A stretch of 64,000 nucleotides of DNA from an uncultured Sphingomonadaceae bacterium (lineage in GTDB: Bacteria > Pseudomonadota > Alphaproteobacteria > Sphingomonadales > Sphingomonadaceae): the NCBI GenBank assembly GCA_947495985.1, contig CANMBD010000004.1, forward strand, positions 186,001 to 250,000. The letters run 5' to 3'. Position numbers and translations under genes: made by a program. How positions within the stretch are numbered: the first letter of the stretch is position 1; each line of letters starts with the position of its first letter. The notes below the pieces were generated by a model. The model was not told the origin of the DNA and searched no databases. It was given only the letters and a program-made list of their open reading frames with translations. Positions 7,360 to 16,189 of this stretch are shown piece by piece.

Positions 7360-8706
7360 CTATTCGGTTTTCGGGGCAAGATAATCCAGGGCTGCGGCAG
7401 TCATCGCTTCGGTACCCAATGTCACCGATTCTCTCGGCGCAACCTTGAAAAAGGGCGAGTGATGCGATGGCACTGGCGGGCCGCCGGCATCTTCTGCGTC
7501 AAAATCCGCTTGCGGCGTTCCACCGACCGAGAAATAGACTCCCGGCACGTCGGTATTAGGTGCCACAAAATAAGCGAAATCCTCTGCGCCCATGCCTTGG
7601 CGCGGCTGATCGTCAAAAACATCTGCTCCGAAGCGTTCGGAAAACAAACTTCTGATCCGCCGTGACAATGTCAAATCATTATAGGTGGCCGGGGTCCGCT
7701 CGTGCGATATTTTGACCTCGGGCAATTTGTCTTCGGGCAAGCCATTCATCCGGCCCACATTTTCGGCAATGCGCTTGATACCTTCGAGCAGCTTCTCGCG
7801 GGTTTCCTGATCATCAGAGCGGACGGTAAGTTGCATCGTCGCCTTGTCGGAAATGATGTTGTGCTTGAAACCGCTGTTAAACGCACCAACCGTCACGACC
7901 GCAGGTTGCAACGGCGCGATCTCACGGCTGACAATAGTCTGCAAATTCATGATGATCTGCGCGCCCATCACGATCGGGTCCTTACCGCGATGGGGAGATG
8001 CCCCATGCGCGCCAACGCCGTGTACGGTAATATCGACACTGTCGGAGGAGGAATAGGTGATGCCTTCGCGCAGCGCTAGTTTGCCCGTCGGCGTGTCAGC
8101 AGAAACATGAAAAGCCATGGCAAAGTCTGGTTTAGGAAAGCGGCTGTAAAGGCCATCATCCATCATCAGCTTGGCGCCGCCAATGCGTTCTTCGGCCGGT
8201 TGCGCGATCAAAACAACCGTGCCGCGCCACTGATCCTTCATCGCCGACAAGCGGCGCGCCGTGCCGATAAGAGAGGTGATATGTACATCATGACCACAGG
8301 CGTGCATGACCGGCTTTTCCTCGCCATCAATACTGACCTGGGTCACGGTGGACATGTAATCCAGCCCGCTATCTTCGACGAGCGGCAGGCCGTCCATATC
8401 GGCGCGCAGCATCAGCGTCGGGCCGTCGCCATTTTTCATGACGGCGACCACACCGGTGCCGCCCACTTTTTCGGTCACATCCCATCCGACCGCACGCCAT
8501 TCCTTGGCAATGATGCCAGCCGTGCGGACTTCCTTGTAGGAAAGTTCGGGGTTGCGGTGAAAATCCTTGAACAACGCTTCCAGCTTGCTGTCATAATCTG
8601 CTGCAATCGTTTTTGCCAAATCCGCCGGTGATTCTGATTGCGCGAGAACAGGCTGCGCGGCAACCAATGCGCTGCCAGCGGCTAAAGCCAAGAAATATTG
8701 CTTCAC
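7360..8706 (-). CDS. exported M20 family amidohydrolase
   Basis: A 448-residue M20D-type metallohydrolase with a signal peptide (VAAQPVLAQS near residue 23). It cleaves amide bonds of N-acyl or N-acetyl amino acids or similar compounds; the substrate is unknown. Metal-site motifs are visible: MHACGHDVHITSLIGTA, then PAEERIGGAKLMMDDGL with the catalytic Glu, and a late EDFAYFV. The GTG start at 8706 has AGGAG six bases upstream. It precedes the DksA-like gene by six bases. Confidence 0.9.
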   Translation of the reverse strand: MKQYFLALAAGSALVAAQPVLAQSESPADLAKTIAADYDSKLEALFKDFHRNPELSYKEVRTAGIIAKEWRAVGWDVTEKVGGTGVVAVMKNGDGPTLMLRADMDGLPLVEDSGLDYMSTVTQVSIDGEEKPVMHACGHDVHITSLIGTARRLSAMKDQWRGTVVLIAQPAEERIGGAKLMMDDGLYSRFPKPDFAMAFHVSADTPTGKLALREGITYSSSDSVDITVHGVGAHGASPHRGKDPIVMGAQIIMNLQTIVSREIAPLQPAVVTVGAFNSGFKHNIISDKATMQLTVRSDDQETREKLLEGIKRIAENVGRMNGLPEDKLPEVKISHERTPATYNDLTLSRRIRSLFSERFGADVFDDQPRQGMGAEDFAYFVAPNTDVPGVYFSVGGTPQADFDAEDAGGPPVPSHHSPFFKVAPRESVTLGTEAMTAAALDYLAPKTE

Positions 8707-8741
8707 GATTTTCTCCTAGTTATTCGGCCTATATGGGCCCC

Positions 8742-9134
8742 TTATGCAGGCCCAACCCGAAAAGCGCAAAGCTTGTTGCCGTCTGGATCACGAAAATAGG
8801 CAGCGTAAAAGGCCTGTGGTCCTTCATCGCCGCGCACGCCGGGACCGCCTTCATCGCTTCCGCCAAGTGCGATAGCTTTATTGTAAAAGCTATCGATCTG
8901 GGATCTTTGCTCGAAGGGAATGGCGAGCATATTGCCATTGCCTGGTACGGCTGCCTGGCCATTATGAGGCTCTGTAATAGCAAGAGAAGGCGCGCCCATT
9001 TCGACGCCGTAGAGTGTGAAGCCTCCTTCTTCGAGTTCCATCAATCGCTTGGCTCCGATTTCGCCCAGCAGTGCATCATAATATTCGCGGGCTTTTTTGA
9101 CATTATTGGTGCCCAAGGTTGCATATCCGATCAT
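8742..9134 (-). CDS. VOC (glyoxalase/bleomycin-resistance fold) protein, copy 1
   Basis: A 130-residue single-domain vicinal oxygen chelate protein: MIGYATLGTNNVKKAREYYDAL at the N-terminus and FYAAYFRDPDGNKLCAFRVG at the C-terminus, the two betaalphabetabetabeta halves. It has the FRDPDGNKL motif with the usual final metal-site region but not an obvious glyoxalase I Glu/His set, so enzymatic activity is uncertain. It lies four bases after its paralogue on the same strand, so the two are a tandem duplication in one transcript. Confidence 0.88.
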   Translation of the reverse strand: MIGYATLGTNNVKKAREYYDALLGEIGAKRLMELEEGGFTLYGVEMGAPSLAITEPHNGQAAVPGNGNMLAIPFEQRSQIDSFYNKAIALGGSDEGGPGVRGDEGPQAFYAAYFRDPDGNKLCAFRVGPA

Positions 9135-9138
9135 GACC

Positions 9139-9522
9139 TTAGCCTCCCATGTTCATTTTGCAGACGCACAGCTTATTGCCATCAAGATCGCGGAAATAAG
9201 CACCGTAAAACACATCCGGTGCGCGCCAACCTGGCTCGCCTTCATCGACTGCACCCAGTTCCAGAGCCTTGGCATACAGGGCATCAATCTGGTCAGTGTT
9301 ATCAAAGGACAGGGCAACCATGGTGCCATTGCCGAAACAAGCTTCATTGCCGTCATAGGGATTGGTTATACAGATCATCGGTTGCCCGGGCTTCTTGCCG
9401 TAAAATTGCCCGCCCAAAGGTGTCTGAAACAGCTTCTTGATATCTGTACCTTCGAAAAGCTTGTCATAGAATTCAACGGCTTTGTCTTTATCATTCGTGC
9501 CGAGCATGGTGTAGGCGATCAT
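9139..9522 (-). CDS. VOC (glyoxalase/bleomycin-resistance fold) protein, copy 2
   Basis: A 127-residue VOC protein clearly related to its downstream neighbour: MIAYTMLGTNDKDKAVEFYDKL and FYGAYFRDLDGNKLCVCKM. AGGAG lies eight bases upstream of the ATG. The two differ mainly in the middle (GKKPGQPMICITNPYDGNEACF here), which lines the cavity, so they may have split ligands. The function is unknown. Confidence 0.88.
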   Translation of the reverse strand: MIAYTMLGTNDKDKAVEFYDKLFEGTDIKKLFQTPLGGQFYGKKPGQPMICITNPYDGNEACFGNGTMVALSFDNTDQIDALYAKALELGAVDEGEPGWRAPDVFYGAYFRDLDGNKLCVCKMNMGG

Positions 9523-9585
9523 CTGTATTTCTCCTGATTGAGAACCGATTGAGGGTTTATTGATTCGGTTTCGGAGTGAAACCTA

Positions 9586-10737
9586 TCACTCACAGAAATA
9601 GATGCAATGACCTGACGGATCATTTTCAGGAACCTGCGTTCTGTAGAAAACGGTGCCGCGCCCGCGCGCCGGATTGATCCAGAGGCCGGACTTCAAGGCA
9701 TAGGCTTCGCCGCTATGGCCAAAGCGCATTTCGCCATCGCCAAAAGGATCGTCTTTGCAGGATGCGGGACGCCCTGGCGCAGCGAGAATATGGACCGCCA
9801 GACCATAGGTACAGAAATAGCCGTCTGCGCTGTCACCGTTCTTGCCATCATATTTCCAGGCGGCGCTGGTCATTATGGCAATGCTCTGTGTGCTGAGAAA
9901 GCTGCCATCATTGCGCAGAAATACTTGTCCGACTTTTGCAAGGTCAACAGCGGAAATCCGCAAGCCGCCTTGCGGGCTGAATATTGATCCTGTGTGGCCA
10001 GGTCGGTAGCGAGCCATATTACAGCCGCCGTTACTGGCGGGCACGACCGGGCAAGCTTCCCTTATCCCGCGCAAATCGTCCCGGGCGACGTCGCCATTGC
10101 CACGATAAAGAGTGACGGCTGCAGCAATTTTTTTATCGCTGCACAATGTCCAGTTGAAACAGGCGTCGAGCCTCAGAGGATCAAAGACTTGCTGCTTCAT
10201 GATTCTGTCAAAGCGGATGCCGGTGGCCGCTTCCATCACTGCAGCGATCACGGGAAAATTGAGATTGGCGTATGTGAAATATCCGCCGGGACGGTGACCG
10301 GAATCCCAGGCTTTTTCATTTTTCAGTTCGGTTTCCAGGCGGACGTCCATGGGCAGGGCATAGTTTATTTCATCGCGCAGACCGGCCTGATGGGAAAGCA
10401 GCATGCGCAAGGTAATGGGGACATTCGGATAGTCCGGGTGGCGCAGGTTCCAGCCAAGATAGGTGGATATATCGGCGTCCAGCTGCAGCTTGTTTTGCTC
10501 GACCAGCCGCATGACCGCAAGGGCAACGAACGTTTTGGAAATGGACGCGATCCGTACAGGATCATCGGGCATCAGAGCACGGTTGGTGGTACGGTTGGAC
10601 AGACCCTGAATGGCTGCGGTTGCGGCCTGTTCTGCATCAAATTTGATCTTGATCGCTGCGGGCGGCGCGCTGGTTTGTGCTGACGCGTTCAATGGAGACA
10701 AACAGAATAGGCAAAAGAAAACGGAGCAAAAGCCCAT
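9586..10737 (-). CDS. exported class C beta-lactamase-family serine hydrolase
   Basis: A 383-residue serine hydrolase of the AmpC/esterase/D-peptidase superfamily. It has a signal peptide (LSPLNASAQ near residue 20). The SxxK nucleophile motif is SISK at residues 65-68, a YAN motif follows in FTYANLNFP, and the third motif reads HSG in RFGHSGEAYALKSGLW. The HSG rather than KTG favours an esterase or peptidase over a beta-lactamase. I start it at ATG 10737, with GGAG eight bases before. A longer frame to 10800 would overlap the upstream DUF3617 gene and add an unnatural N-terminus. Confidence 0.85.
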   Translation of the reverse strand: MGFCSVFFCLFCLSPLNASAQTSAPPAAIKIKFDAEQAATAAIQGLSNRTTNRALMPDDPVRIASISKTFVALAVMRLVEQNKLQLDADISTYLGWNLRHPDYPNVPITLRMLLSHQAGLRDEINYALPMDVRLETELKNEKAWDSGHRPGGYFTYANLNFPVIAAVMEAATGIRFDRIMKQQVFDPLRLDACFNWTLCSDKKIAAAVTLYRGNGDVARDDLRGIREACPVVPASNGGCNMARYRPGHTGSIFSPQGGLRISAVDLAKVGQVFLRNDGSFLSTQSIAIMTSAAWKYDGKNGDSADGYFCTYGLAVHILAAPGRPASCKDDPFGDGEMRFGHSGEAYALKSGLWINPARGRGTVFYRTQVPENDPSGHCIYFCE

Positions 10738-10777
10738 GGCCTCCGCTCCGTATCTTGCAATTTTCGAGATCAACAGA

Positions 10778-11314
10778 TTACCCCGCCGGGCATGCGCCAA
10801 TCCGTTTTCCGTTATTTTTGGCGGTGATGTTCATCTTCATGCCGCCAGCACCTCCGTCCATTTTCATGGTCATGTCATAATTGCTTGGACCATATTGGCC
10901 GGTCATGACCATATTCATTTCGCCGGGAGCGCCGACGTTGGAACAGGACATTTCGGAATTAATCGCGCCGCCGCTCATATCAAATTTCTTGATTTTGCAA
11001 TCGGTTTGCTCCTGTGCCGCAAAAAATTCCGCGCCAGGGTTTTTGGCTTGCTCTTCAGTGATACAGGTTTTGCTGACGGTGGTCGTCTTCAGCGAATCCA
11101 TCATATTGGCAGGTGCGCCTTCGGGCAGGCCTTCAATTTTGACGTCGACGATTTCCACCGTATTTTCCCATTCACCGGGCTCCAGCGTAACTTCGTTCAT
11201 CACCTTGGCAACTTCATCAGCGCTGATGTTGCCATCGCCATCGGCATCCGCTTCATTACTTGAGCAGCCCGCCAGCAATGCCACGGCGGCAACCGATATT
11301 ATCATCTTCTTCAC
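10778..11314 (-). CDS. DUF3617 lipoprotein with an EF-hand-like loop
   Basis: A 178-residue lipoprotein (signal ending LAGC, Cys at about residue 14) followed at once by a 12-residue loop DADGDGNISADE. This fits the EF-hand calcium pattern D-x-D-x-D-x-N-x-S-x-x-E. The rest is a DUF3617-type domain (LEPGEWENTVEIVDVK, then paired Cys in VSKTCITEEQAKN, QTDCKIKKFD and MSCSNVG). The GTG start at 11314 has AGGGA seven bases upstream. It precedes the serine hydrolase gene by 40 bases. The function of DUF3617 is not known; the calcium site is inferred from pattern only. Confidence 0.82.
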   Translation of the reverse strand: MKKMIISVAAVALLAGCSSNEADADGDGNISADEVAKVMNEVTLEPGEWENTVEIVDVKIEGLPEGAPANMMDSLKTTTVSKTCITEEQAKNPGAEFFAAQEQTDCKIKKFDMSGGAINSEMSCSNVGAPGEMNMVMTGQYGPSNYDMTMKMDGGAGGMKMNITAKNNGKRIGACPAG

Positions 11315-11454
11315 TTGGATTTCCCTCATCTAATTACTGAACCCTCGATTCCCATAACTCGATTGGCCGATATTGTAAATTTACGAAGTGTAACGTCTTC
11401 GTTCCAGCGATATTGGGGGATGACAATGGACCCGTTTTGTTCCATATCACTTGC

Positions 11455-13632
11455 ATGGCAAAACTGGTTATCAGAGAAGGTTTGGCTGAACCGCAAACCG
11501 ATGAAAATTTCGTCCCCCACAAACCGGTTCGACCCGATAAATCGGAAGGCGGGAAAGCCTTTGAACTGGTCAGTGACTTCGAACCGTCCGGTGATCAACC
11601 CGAGGCCATCGCGGAACTTGTGGAAGGTATAAAAGGCGACGAACTGGATCAGGTTCTGCTGGGTGTGACGGGGTCAGGCAAGACCTTTACGATGGCGAAG
11701 ATAATCGAAAAGACCCAGCGTCCGGCACTGATATTGGCTCCGAACAAGATACTTGCCGCACAGCTGTACGGAGAGTTTAAAAGCTTTTTCCCCAATAATG
11801 CGGTCGAATATTTCGTCAGCTATTATGACTATTATCAGCCCGAGGCCTATGTTGCGCGGTCAGATACGTATATCGAGAAGGAAAGCTCGGTAAACGAGGC
11901 AATTGACCGGATGCGGCACAGTGCAACCCGGTCGCTGCTGGAGAGGGATGACGTGATCATCGTTGCGTCCGTTTCCTGCCTTTATGGTATCGGTTCAGTC
12001 GAAACCTATTCGGCGATGATCTTTGATCTCAAAAAAGAGCAGGCGGTGGATCAGCGCGATATCATCCGCAAGCTCGTCTCGCTCCAATATAAGCGCAATG
12101 ATCAGGCCTTCGCCCGCGGCAATTTCCGGGTGCGCGGGGACAATCTGGAAATCTTCCCTTCGCATTATGAGGATATGGCTTGGCGGATTTCCTTCTTTGG
12201 CGACGAGATTGAGGAGATTGTCGAATTTGATCCGCTGACCGGCAAGAAGGGCGCGAGTCTCAACCAGGTCCGGATTTTCGCCAACTCCCACTATGTGACG
12301 CCCGGCCCGACGATGAAACAGGCGATGGATGCGATCAAGCTGGAGCTTGGCGTACGCTTAAAAGAGCTGGAGGCCGAAGGCAAATTGCTGGAGCATCAGC
12401 GGCTCGAACAGCGAACAAATTTCGATCTGGAGATGATCGCGGCAACCGGTAGCTGTGCAGGTATCGAGAATTACTCCCGCTTCCTCACCGGCCGTTTGCC
12501 CGGCGAACCACCGCCGACATTGTTTGAATATCTACCGGACAATGCTTTGCTGTTTGTGGACGAAAGTCACCAGACGGTGCCTCAAATTGGCGCGATGTCA
12601 AAGGGCGATCACCGGCGCAAGATTACCTTGGCCGAATATGGCTTTCGGCTGCCGAGCTGTATCGACAACCGCCCATTGCGTTTCAACGAGTGGGACGCAA
12701 TGCGACCACAGACAGTCAGCGTATCGGCAACACCTGGTCCGTGGGAGATGGAGCAGACCGGCGGTGTTTTCGCCGAACAGGTGATCCGTCCGACCGGATT
12801 GATCGATCCGCCGGTGGAGATCAAGCCAGTTGAGGATCAGGTCGATGATCTGATCAACGAATGCAAAAAGGTTGCACAGCAAGGCTATCGCACCCTGGTC
12901 ACAACACTAACGAAACGGATGGCCGAGGATCTGACCGAATTCATGCATGAGGCGGGTCTAAAGGTCCGCTATATGCACAGCGATGTCGAAACTCTGGAAC
13001 GGATCGAGCTGATCCGGGATTTGCGGCTTGGCGTTTATGATGTTCTGGTCGGGATCAACCTGCTCCGCGAAGGTCTGGACATTCCCGAATGCGGACTGGT
13101 GGCGATACTGGATGCGGACAAGGAAGGCTTCCTGCGCTCCGAAACATCGCTGATCCAGACCATCGGCCGTGCGGCGCGCAATGTGGAGGGCCGGGTGATC
13201 CTCTATGCGGACCGGATCACGGGCTCGATGGAGCGGGCGCTGAATGAAACCGGAAGGCGGCGAGAGAAACAGGAAGCTTATAACGAGCTGCACGGAATCA
13301 CTCCGACAACGATCAAGAAAAATATCGGCGATATTGTCGCCCATGTTGCGAGCAAGGATCAGGTCACCGTTCTGATTGATGACGATACCGATCATCTTGT
13401 TGGCCATAATCTGCGCAGCCATATCGAAAGCCTCGAAAAACGGATGCGCGACGCGGCGGCTGATCTGGAATTTGAAGAAGCAGGGCGATTGCGTGATGAG
13501 ATCCGTAAGCTGGAGGCTGACGAATTGGGGCTACCCGCCGATTTGCAACTGGCCAAGCCCAAAGGTCGCGCGACGGAAGGCAAGCCAGGTACGCGCAAGA
13601 TGCGCTACGGAAAAACACAGCGGAAATTCTAA
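11455..13632 (+). CDS. uvrB: UvrABC excinuclease subunit B
   Basis: DNA damage recognition helicase-like subunit of nucleotide excision repair; it receives damaged DNA from UvrA and recruits UvrC. The 725-residue protein has Walker A GVTGSGKT at residues 70-77, the beta-hairpin region [20 protein letters not shown], the DEAD-like DESH, helicase motif [11 protein letters not shown] and a C-terminal UVR domain ([24 protein letters not shown]). It is longer than the usual 670 residues owing to a basic C-terminal tail. The ATG at 11455 opens a conserved-looking N-terminus ([10 protein letters not shown]); a TTG further upstream is less likely. No SOS box is evident. Confidence 0.97.
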   Translation: MAKLVIREGLAEPQTDENFVPHKPVRPDKSEGGKAFELVSDFEPSGDQPEAIAELVEGIKGDELDQVLLGVTGSGKTFTMAKIIEKTQRPALILAPNKILAAQLYGEFKSFFPNNAVEYFVSYYDYYQPEAYVARSDTYIEKESSVNEAIDRMRHSATRSLLERDDVIIVASVSCLYGIGSVETYSAMIFDLKKEQAVDQRDIIRKLVSLQYKRNDQAFARGNFRVRGDNLEIFPSHYEDMAWRISFFGDEIEEIVEFDPLTGKKGASLNQVRIFANSHYVTPGPTMKQAMDAIKLELGVRLKELEAEGKLLEHQRLEQRTNFDLEMIAATGSCAGIENYSRFLTGRLPGEPPPTLFEYLPDNALLFVDESHQTVPQIGAMSKGDHRRKITLAEYGFRLPSCIDNRPLRFNEWDAMRPQTVSVSATPGPWEMEQTGGVFAEQVIRPTGLIDPPVEIKPVEDQVDDLINECKKVAQQGYRTLVTTLTKRMAEDLTEFMHEAGLKVRYMHSDVETLERIELIRDLRLGVYDVLVGINLLREGLDIPECGLVAILDADKEGFLRSETSLIQTIGRAARNVEGRVILYADRITGSMERALNETGRRREKQEAYNELHGITPTTIKKNIGDIVAHVASKDQVTVLIDDDTDHLVGHNLRSHIESLEKRMRDAAADLEFEEAGRLRDEIRKLEADELGLPADLQLAKPKGRATEGKPGTRKMRYGKTQRKF

Positions 13633-13773
13633 GCTGCCGCCGATTGATTGATGCGCGTTGCTGGACTGGAATTCTCGACCAACGACACCCTCGGATAGAT
13701 TAACGACCTGCAATCCGCTTGAACACCAGACGGGCAAGGTTCATTCTGCGGCAATAGCAATCTGGGGAGAGAT

Positions 13774-14574
13774 ATGATGCAAACAACCATTTTAATGGCC
13801 TTGGCGAGCTCTGCTCTTGCATTTGGCACCGCCTCTTATAATGATCAGGCATCCACGATCACAATGCAGGCAACTGGACAAAGCGCGCCCGATCTGGCCA
13901 CAGCTGTTGTAGCGGCCGGACGGGATGAAGTTGATGTGAAACTGGACGCCAGTCGCAAACCTGTTGAAACACTTGCCTTTATGGGCCTTGAAACCGGTGA
14001 TGCCGTGCTCGATATTTTTGCAGGTGGTGGCTATTATAGCGAGATCATGGGAGCGGCAGTCGGTGCTGGCGGGTCCGTAACCGCAGTAAACCCGCCACAA
14101 TTTGTCTCGAGCGACGCAGCGAAAGCAAAATGGGCCGGAATTACGGCCCGGCAACCCGGTGTTTCTCTGGTGCCATCACAATTGGGTGATTATTCGCCGG
14201 AAGCGAACAGCTTTGACTTTGCGATGATGCATCTCATCTATCACGACCTTTATTGGGAAAGCGAAAAGTTCAAAGTCCCGCGGATGGATCCGGCGGCGTT
14301 TTTGACCAAGCTTTATGCCGGTATGAAGCCCGGTGGTATCGTTGCGGTTGTTGATCATGTCGGCTATGCCGGGGACACAAGAGCAGTCGTAGAGAAGACT
14401 CACCGGATTGACCCGGCGACTGCCAAAGCCGACTTTGAAAAAGCAGGTTTTGTGCTGGAGGCGGAAAGCAACATGTTCGCCAATCCGGATGATGATCTGG
14501 AGAAAAACGTCTTTGATCCATCGGTACGCGGAAAAACCAACCGCTTTGTGATGAAGTTTCGCAAGCCCGCCTGA
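13774..14574 (+). CDS. exported class I SAM-dependent methyltransferase-like protein
   Basis: A 266-residue protein with an N-terminal signal-like stretch (TTILMALASSALAFGTASY). A Rossmann methyltransferase domain follows: LETGDAVLDIFAGGGYYSEIMGAAVG is motif I, and FDFAMMHLIYHDLYW and MKPGGIVAVVDHVG are later motifs. The family is found in many proteobacteria as predicted exported methyltransferases. How it would obtain S-adenosylmethionine outside the cytoplasm is unexplained, so it may be retained inside or non-catalytic. GGGGAGAG precedes two adjacent ATGs (13774 and 13777). It is a single gene with its own terminator. Confidence 0.82.
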   Translation: MMQTTILMALASSALAFGTASYNDQASTITMQATGQSAPDLATAVVAAGRDEVDVKLDASRKPVETLAFMGLETGDAVLDIFAGGGYYSEIMGAAVGAGGSVTAVNPPQFVSSDAAKAKWAGITARQPGVSLVPSQLGDYSPEANSFDFAMMHLIYHDLYWESEKFKVPRMDPAAFLTKLYAGMKPGGIVAVVDHVGYAGDTRAVVEKTHRIDPATAKADFEKAGFVLEAESNMFANPDDDLEKNVFDPSVRGKTNRFVMKFRKPA

Positions 14575-14623
14575 ACATAGCCATCGTTAGCCGACGGCGG
14601 CGAATCACATCGACAAAAGACAG

Positions 14624-14652
14624 TCAGGGCGAATCGGTTCGCCCTGATTTTT
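14624..14652 (+). terminator. intrinsic terminator after the methyltransferase gene
   Basis: A 10-bp perfect stem (14624-14633 with 14638-14647), a TCGG tetraloop and a following T run. It lies 50 bases after the stop at 14574. Confidence 0.88.
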
Positions 14653-14888
14653 GTGCGGTGCAGCATATATTGGAGCGCGCAATTGTTTTTTGCCGCAAAA
14701 ATTCCACATAATTGTAATATAATTTCAATGATTTACGGATAGTTACAATAGTTTACAAGGTGGTTCAGGCCCGGTTGGGCTAAAGAGTCCTACATAAGTT
14801 GCGTAGTTACGAGCTGACACGAATAGTGAAACACCGGCCACAAGGATGAGCCGCGGTCAGCATCTCGGTTTTGGACAGAGAGGTTCTT
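14653..14888 (+). other. AT-rich upstream region of the 14889 gene
   Basis: About 235 bases without a gene. The left part is AT-rich and carries two near-identical direct repeats, ATAGTTACA at 14739-14747 and ATAGTTTACA at 14748-14757, which could be a regulator site. The right part is less AT-rich and ends in GAGAGG before the ATG at 14889. I see no tRNA fold. It probably holds the promoter and leader of the unknown gene. Confidence 0.4.
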
Positions 14889-15275
14889 ATGGAGCTTGTT
14901 GTGAACAATAACGAACAGATGAAAGCCGGCATGATGGCCGCACCCGGGAAATCCGGCCGTGTGAACGCTGCTGATTTCGACTCTGCCGAACTGCGGGCTG
15001 GCCCAACTTTGGGTCAGGGGCTGTACCTGATTGTATCGGGGCCAGCGCCAAAGTCCGGTGCGAATGTAAGATTATTACCGGTACTCGGCGATCCTGAGCC
15101 TGAATATCGGAAGATTGAGTTAGCGTGGGAAGCGCACGCGGCAAATGACCATGATGTTTCGATGGGGGTCGAACGTTATGAGAAATCAATGCCGCTCTCT
15201 GGCCTGTCAGGTACAAAGGGCATTGAACTTGTTGGCGCCAACGGCACCAAGAAGTTTAACCTGACGGGTCACTAG
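14889..15275 (+). CDS. unknown 128-residue protein
   Basis: I do not recognise this protein. The ATG at 14889 has GAGAGG five bases upstream, and the frame ends before a terminator, so it is probably real. It has no signal peptide or membrane helix. The sequence begins MELVVNNNEQ, then a Gly/Ala/Pro-rich stretch and strand-like segments (GQGLYLIVSGPAP, ANVRLLPVLGDPEPEYRKIELAWEA), and ends in KGIELVGANGTKKFNLTGH. The N-terminal 30 residues look disordered. It stands alone between two terminators, so it is its own transcription unit. Confidence 0.6.
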   Translation: MELVVNNNEQMKAGMMAAPGKSGRVNAADFDSAELRAGPTLGQGLYLIVSGPAPKSGANVRLLPVLGDPEPEYRKIELAWEAHAANDHDVSMGVERYEKSMPLSGLSGTKGIELVGANGTKKFNLTGH

Positions 15276-15461
15276 TTTGACCGGCGGCGGCTTAGGGTCG
15301 CTTGCCGTCGGAACAAAGGCGGGGGGCAGGTTTGTGTTGTGTATTAAACCCGTCCTCCGATCCTTTGATCAGTAACAGGCATTGTTGCTTACAGTTTAGG
15401 TCCGGCAATCCGTTATACGGGGGCTTTCAGGGGGTTTGCAAGCCGCCGGACTTTTGGGGGA

Positions 15462-15508
15462 GTAGGGCTGGCGCGCTGGTTGTGTATCGCGCGACGGCCC
15501 TACTTTTC
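15462..15508 (+). terminator. probable intrinsic terminator
   Basis: A long stem: 15462-15468 pairs with 15497-15503, and an inner GCGCG at 15471-15475 pairs with CGCGC at 15488-15492; TTTTCTT follows. The region 15276-15461 before it holds no gene that I can support. Confidence 0.7.
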
Positions 15509-15529
15509 TTACTATTTTAAGAACCCACC

Positions 15530-16147
15530 TTAGCTCGCATATTTGACAGAACAGCCATAGGGCCGCGACTGGGCAACGCTGACGCTCTTGCCAGCATTCA
15601 ATTCCGTCAGAGCCGCGGTGACATGATTGCGAGCGCCTTTGATATCGGCCTTATTTGCCGTCGGTTTGTCATCAATACCGCCCTGATAAACCAGCTTCCC
15701 GGAACCATCGATAATATACATATGCGGTGTCGTCTTGGCGGCATAGGCCTTGCCGACCACGCCTTTGACATCGAGCAGATAATGGTCTGAATTCATGCCC
15801 TGCTCCTTGGTCAGTTTCTGCGCCTCTGGGCCTTTCATGTAACCCTGTTTTCCTTGTGCGCCACTGTTTATAGTCAGCCAGACGGCTCCTTGTTTGCGTG
15901 CTGCGGCCTGGGTCGCCTGCATATTACCGCTATCATAATGTTTGACGACAAATGGGCATCCCGGATTGTGCCATTCCATCACTACGGTCTTGCCGCGAAA
16001 ATCAGAAAGCTGGACAGTTTTTCCATGCATGTCGGTCAGTTTGAAGTCTTGAGCGATGGCTCCGTTTTTCTGCGCAGCTGATAGCGGCATGGCGACGCTG
16101 ATCGCGGCAACAGCGGCAAGGGATGTGAGGGCGGTTTTATAAAACAT
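15530..16147 (-). CDS. exported redoxin (AhpC/TSA-like) domain protein
   Basis: A 205-residue thioredoxin-fold protein with a signal peptide (SVAMPLSAAQ near residue 24). It carries a peroxiredoxin-like NPGCPFVVKHYD with Cys64; the second thioredoxin Cys is replaced (CPF). A Cys close to the end in PYGCSVKY is the only likely partner. It lies downstream of the DsbD/ScsB gene on the same strand, so that membrane reductase is the natural electron donor (inference). ATG 16147 has AAGGAGAG six bases upstream; a longer frame from 16189 is therefore rejected. Confidence 0.87.
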   Translation of the reverse strand: MFYKTALTSLAAVAAISVAMPLSAAQKNGAIAQDFKLTDMHGKTVQLSDFRGKTVVMEWHNPGCPFVVKHYDSGNMQATQAAARKQGAVWLTINSGAQGKQGYMKGPEAQKLTKEQGMNSDHYLLDVKGVVGKAYAAKTTPHMYIIDGSGKLVYQGGIDDKPTANKADIKGARNHVTAALTELNAGKSVSVAQSRPYGCSVKYAS

Positions 16148-16189
16148 GGGGGCTCTCCTTAATATATGTTCCAGATATTGGGTTTCCAA

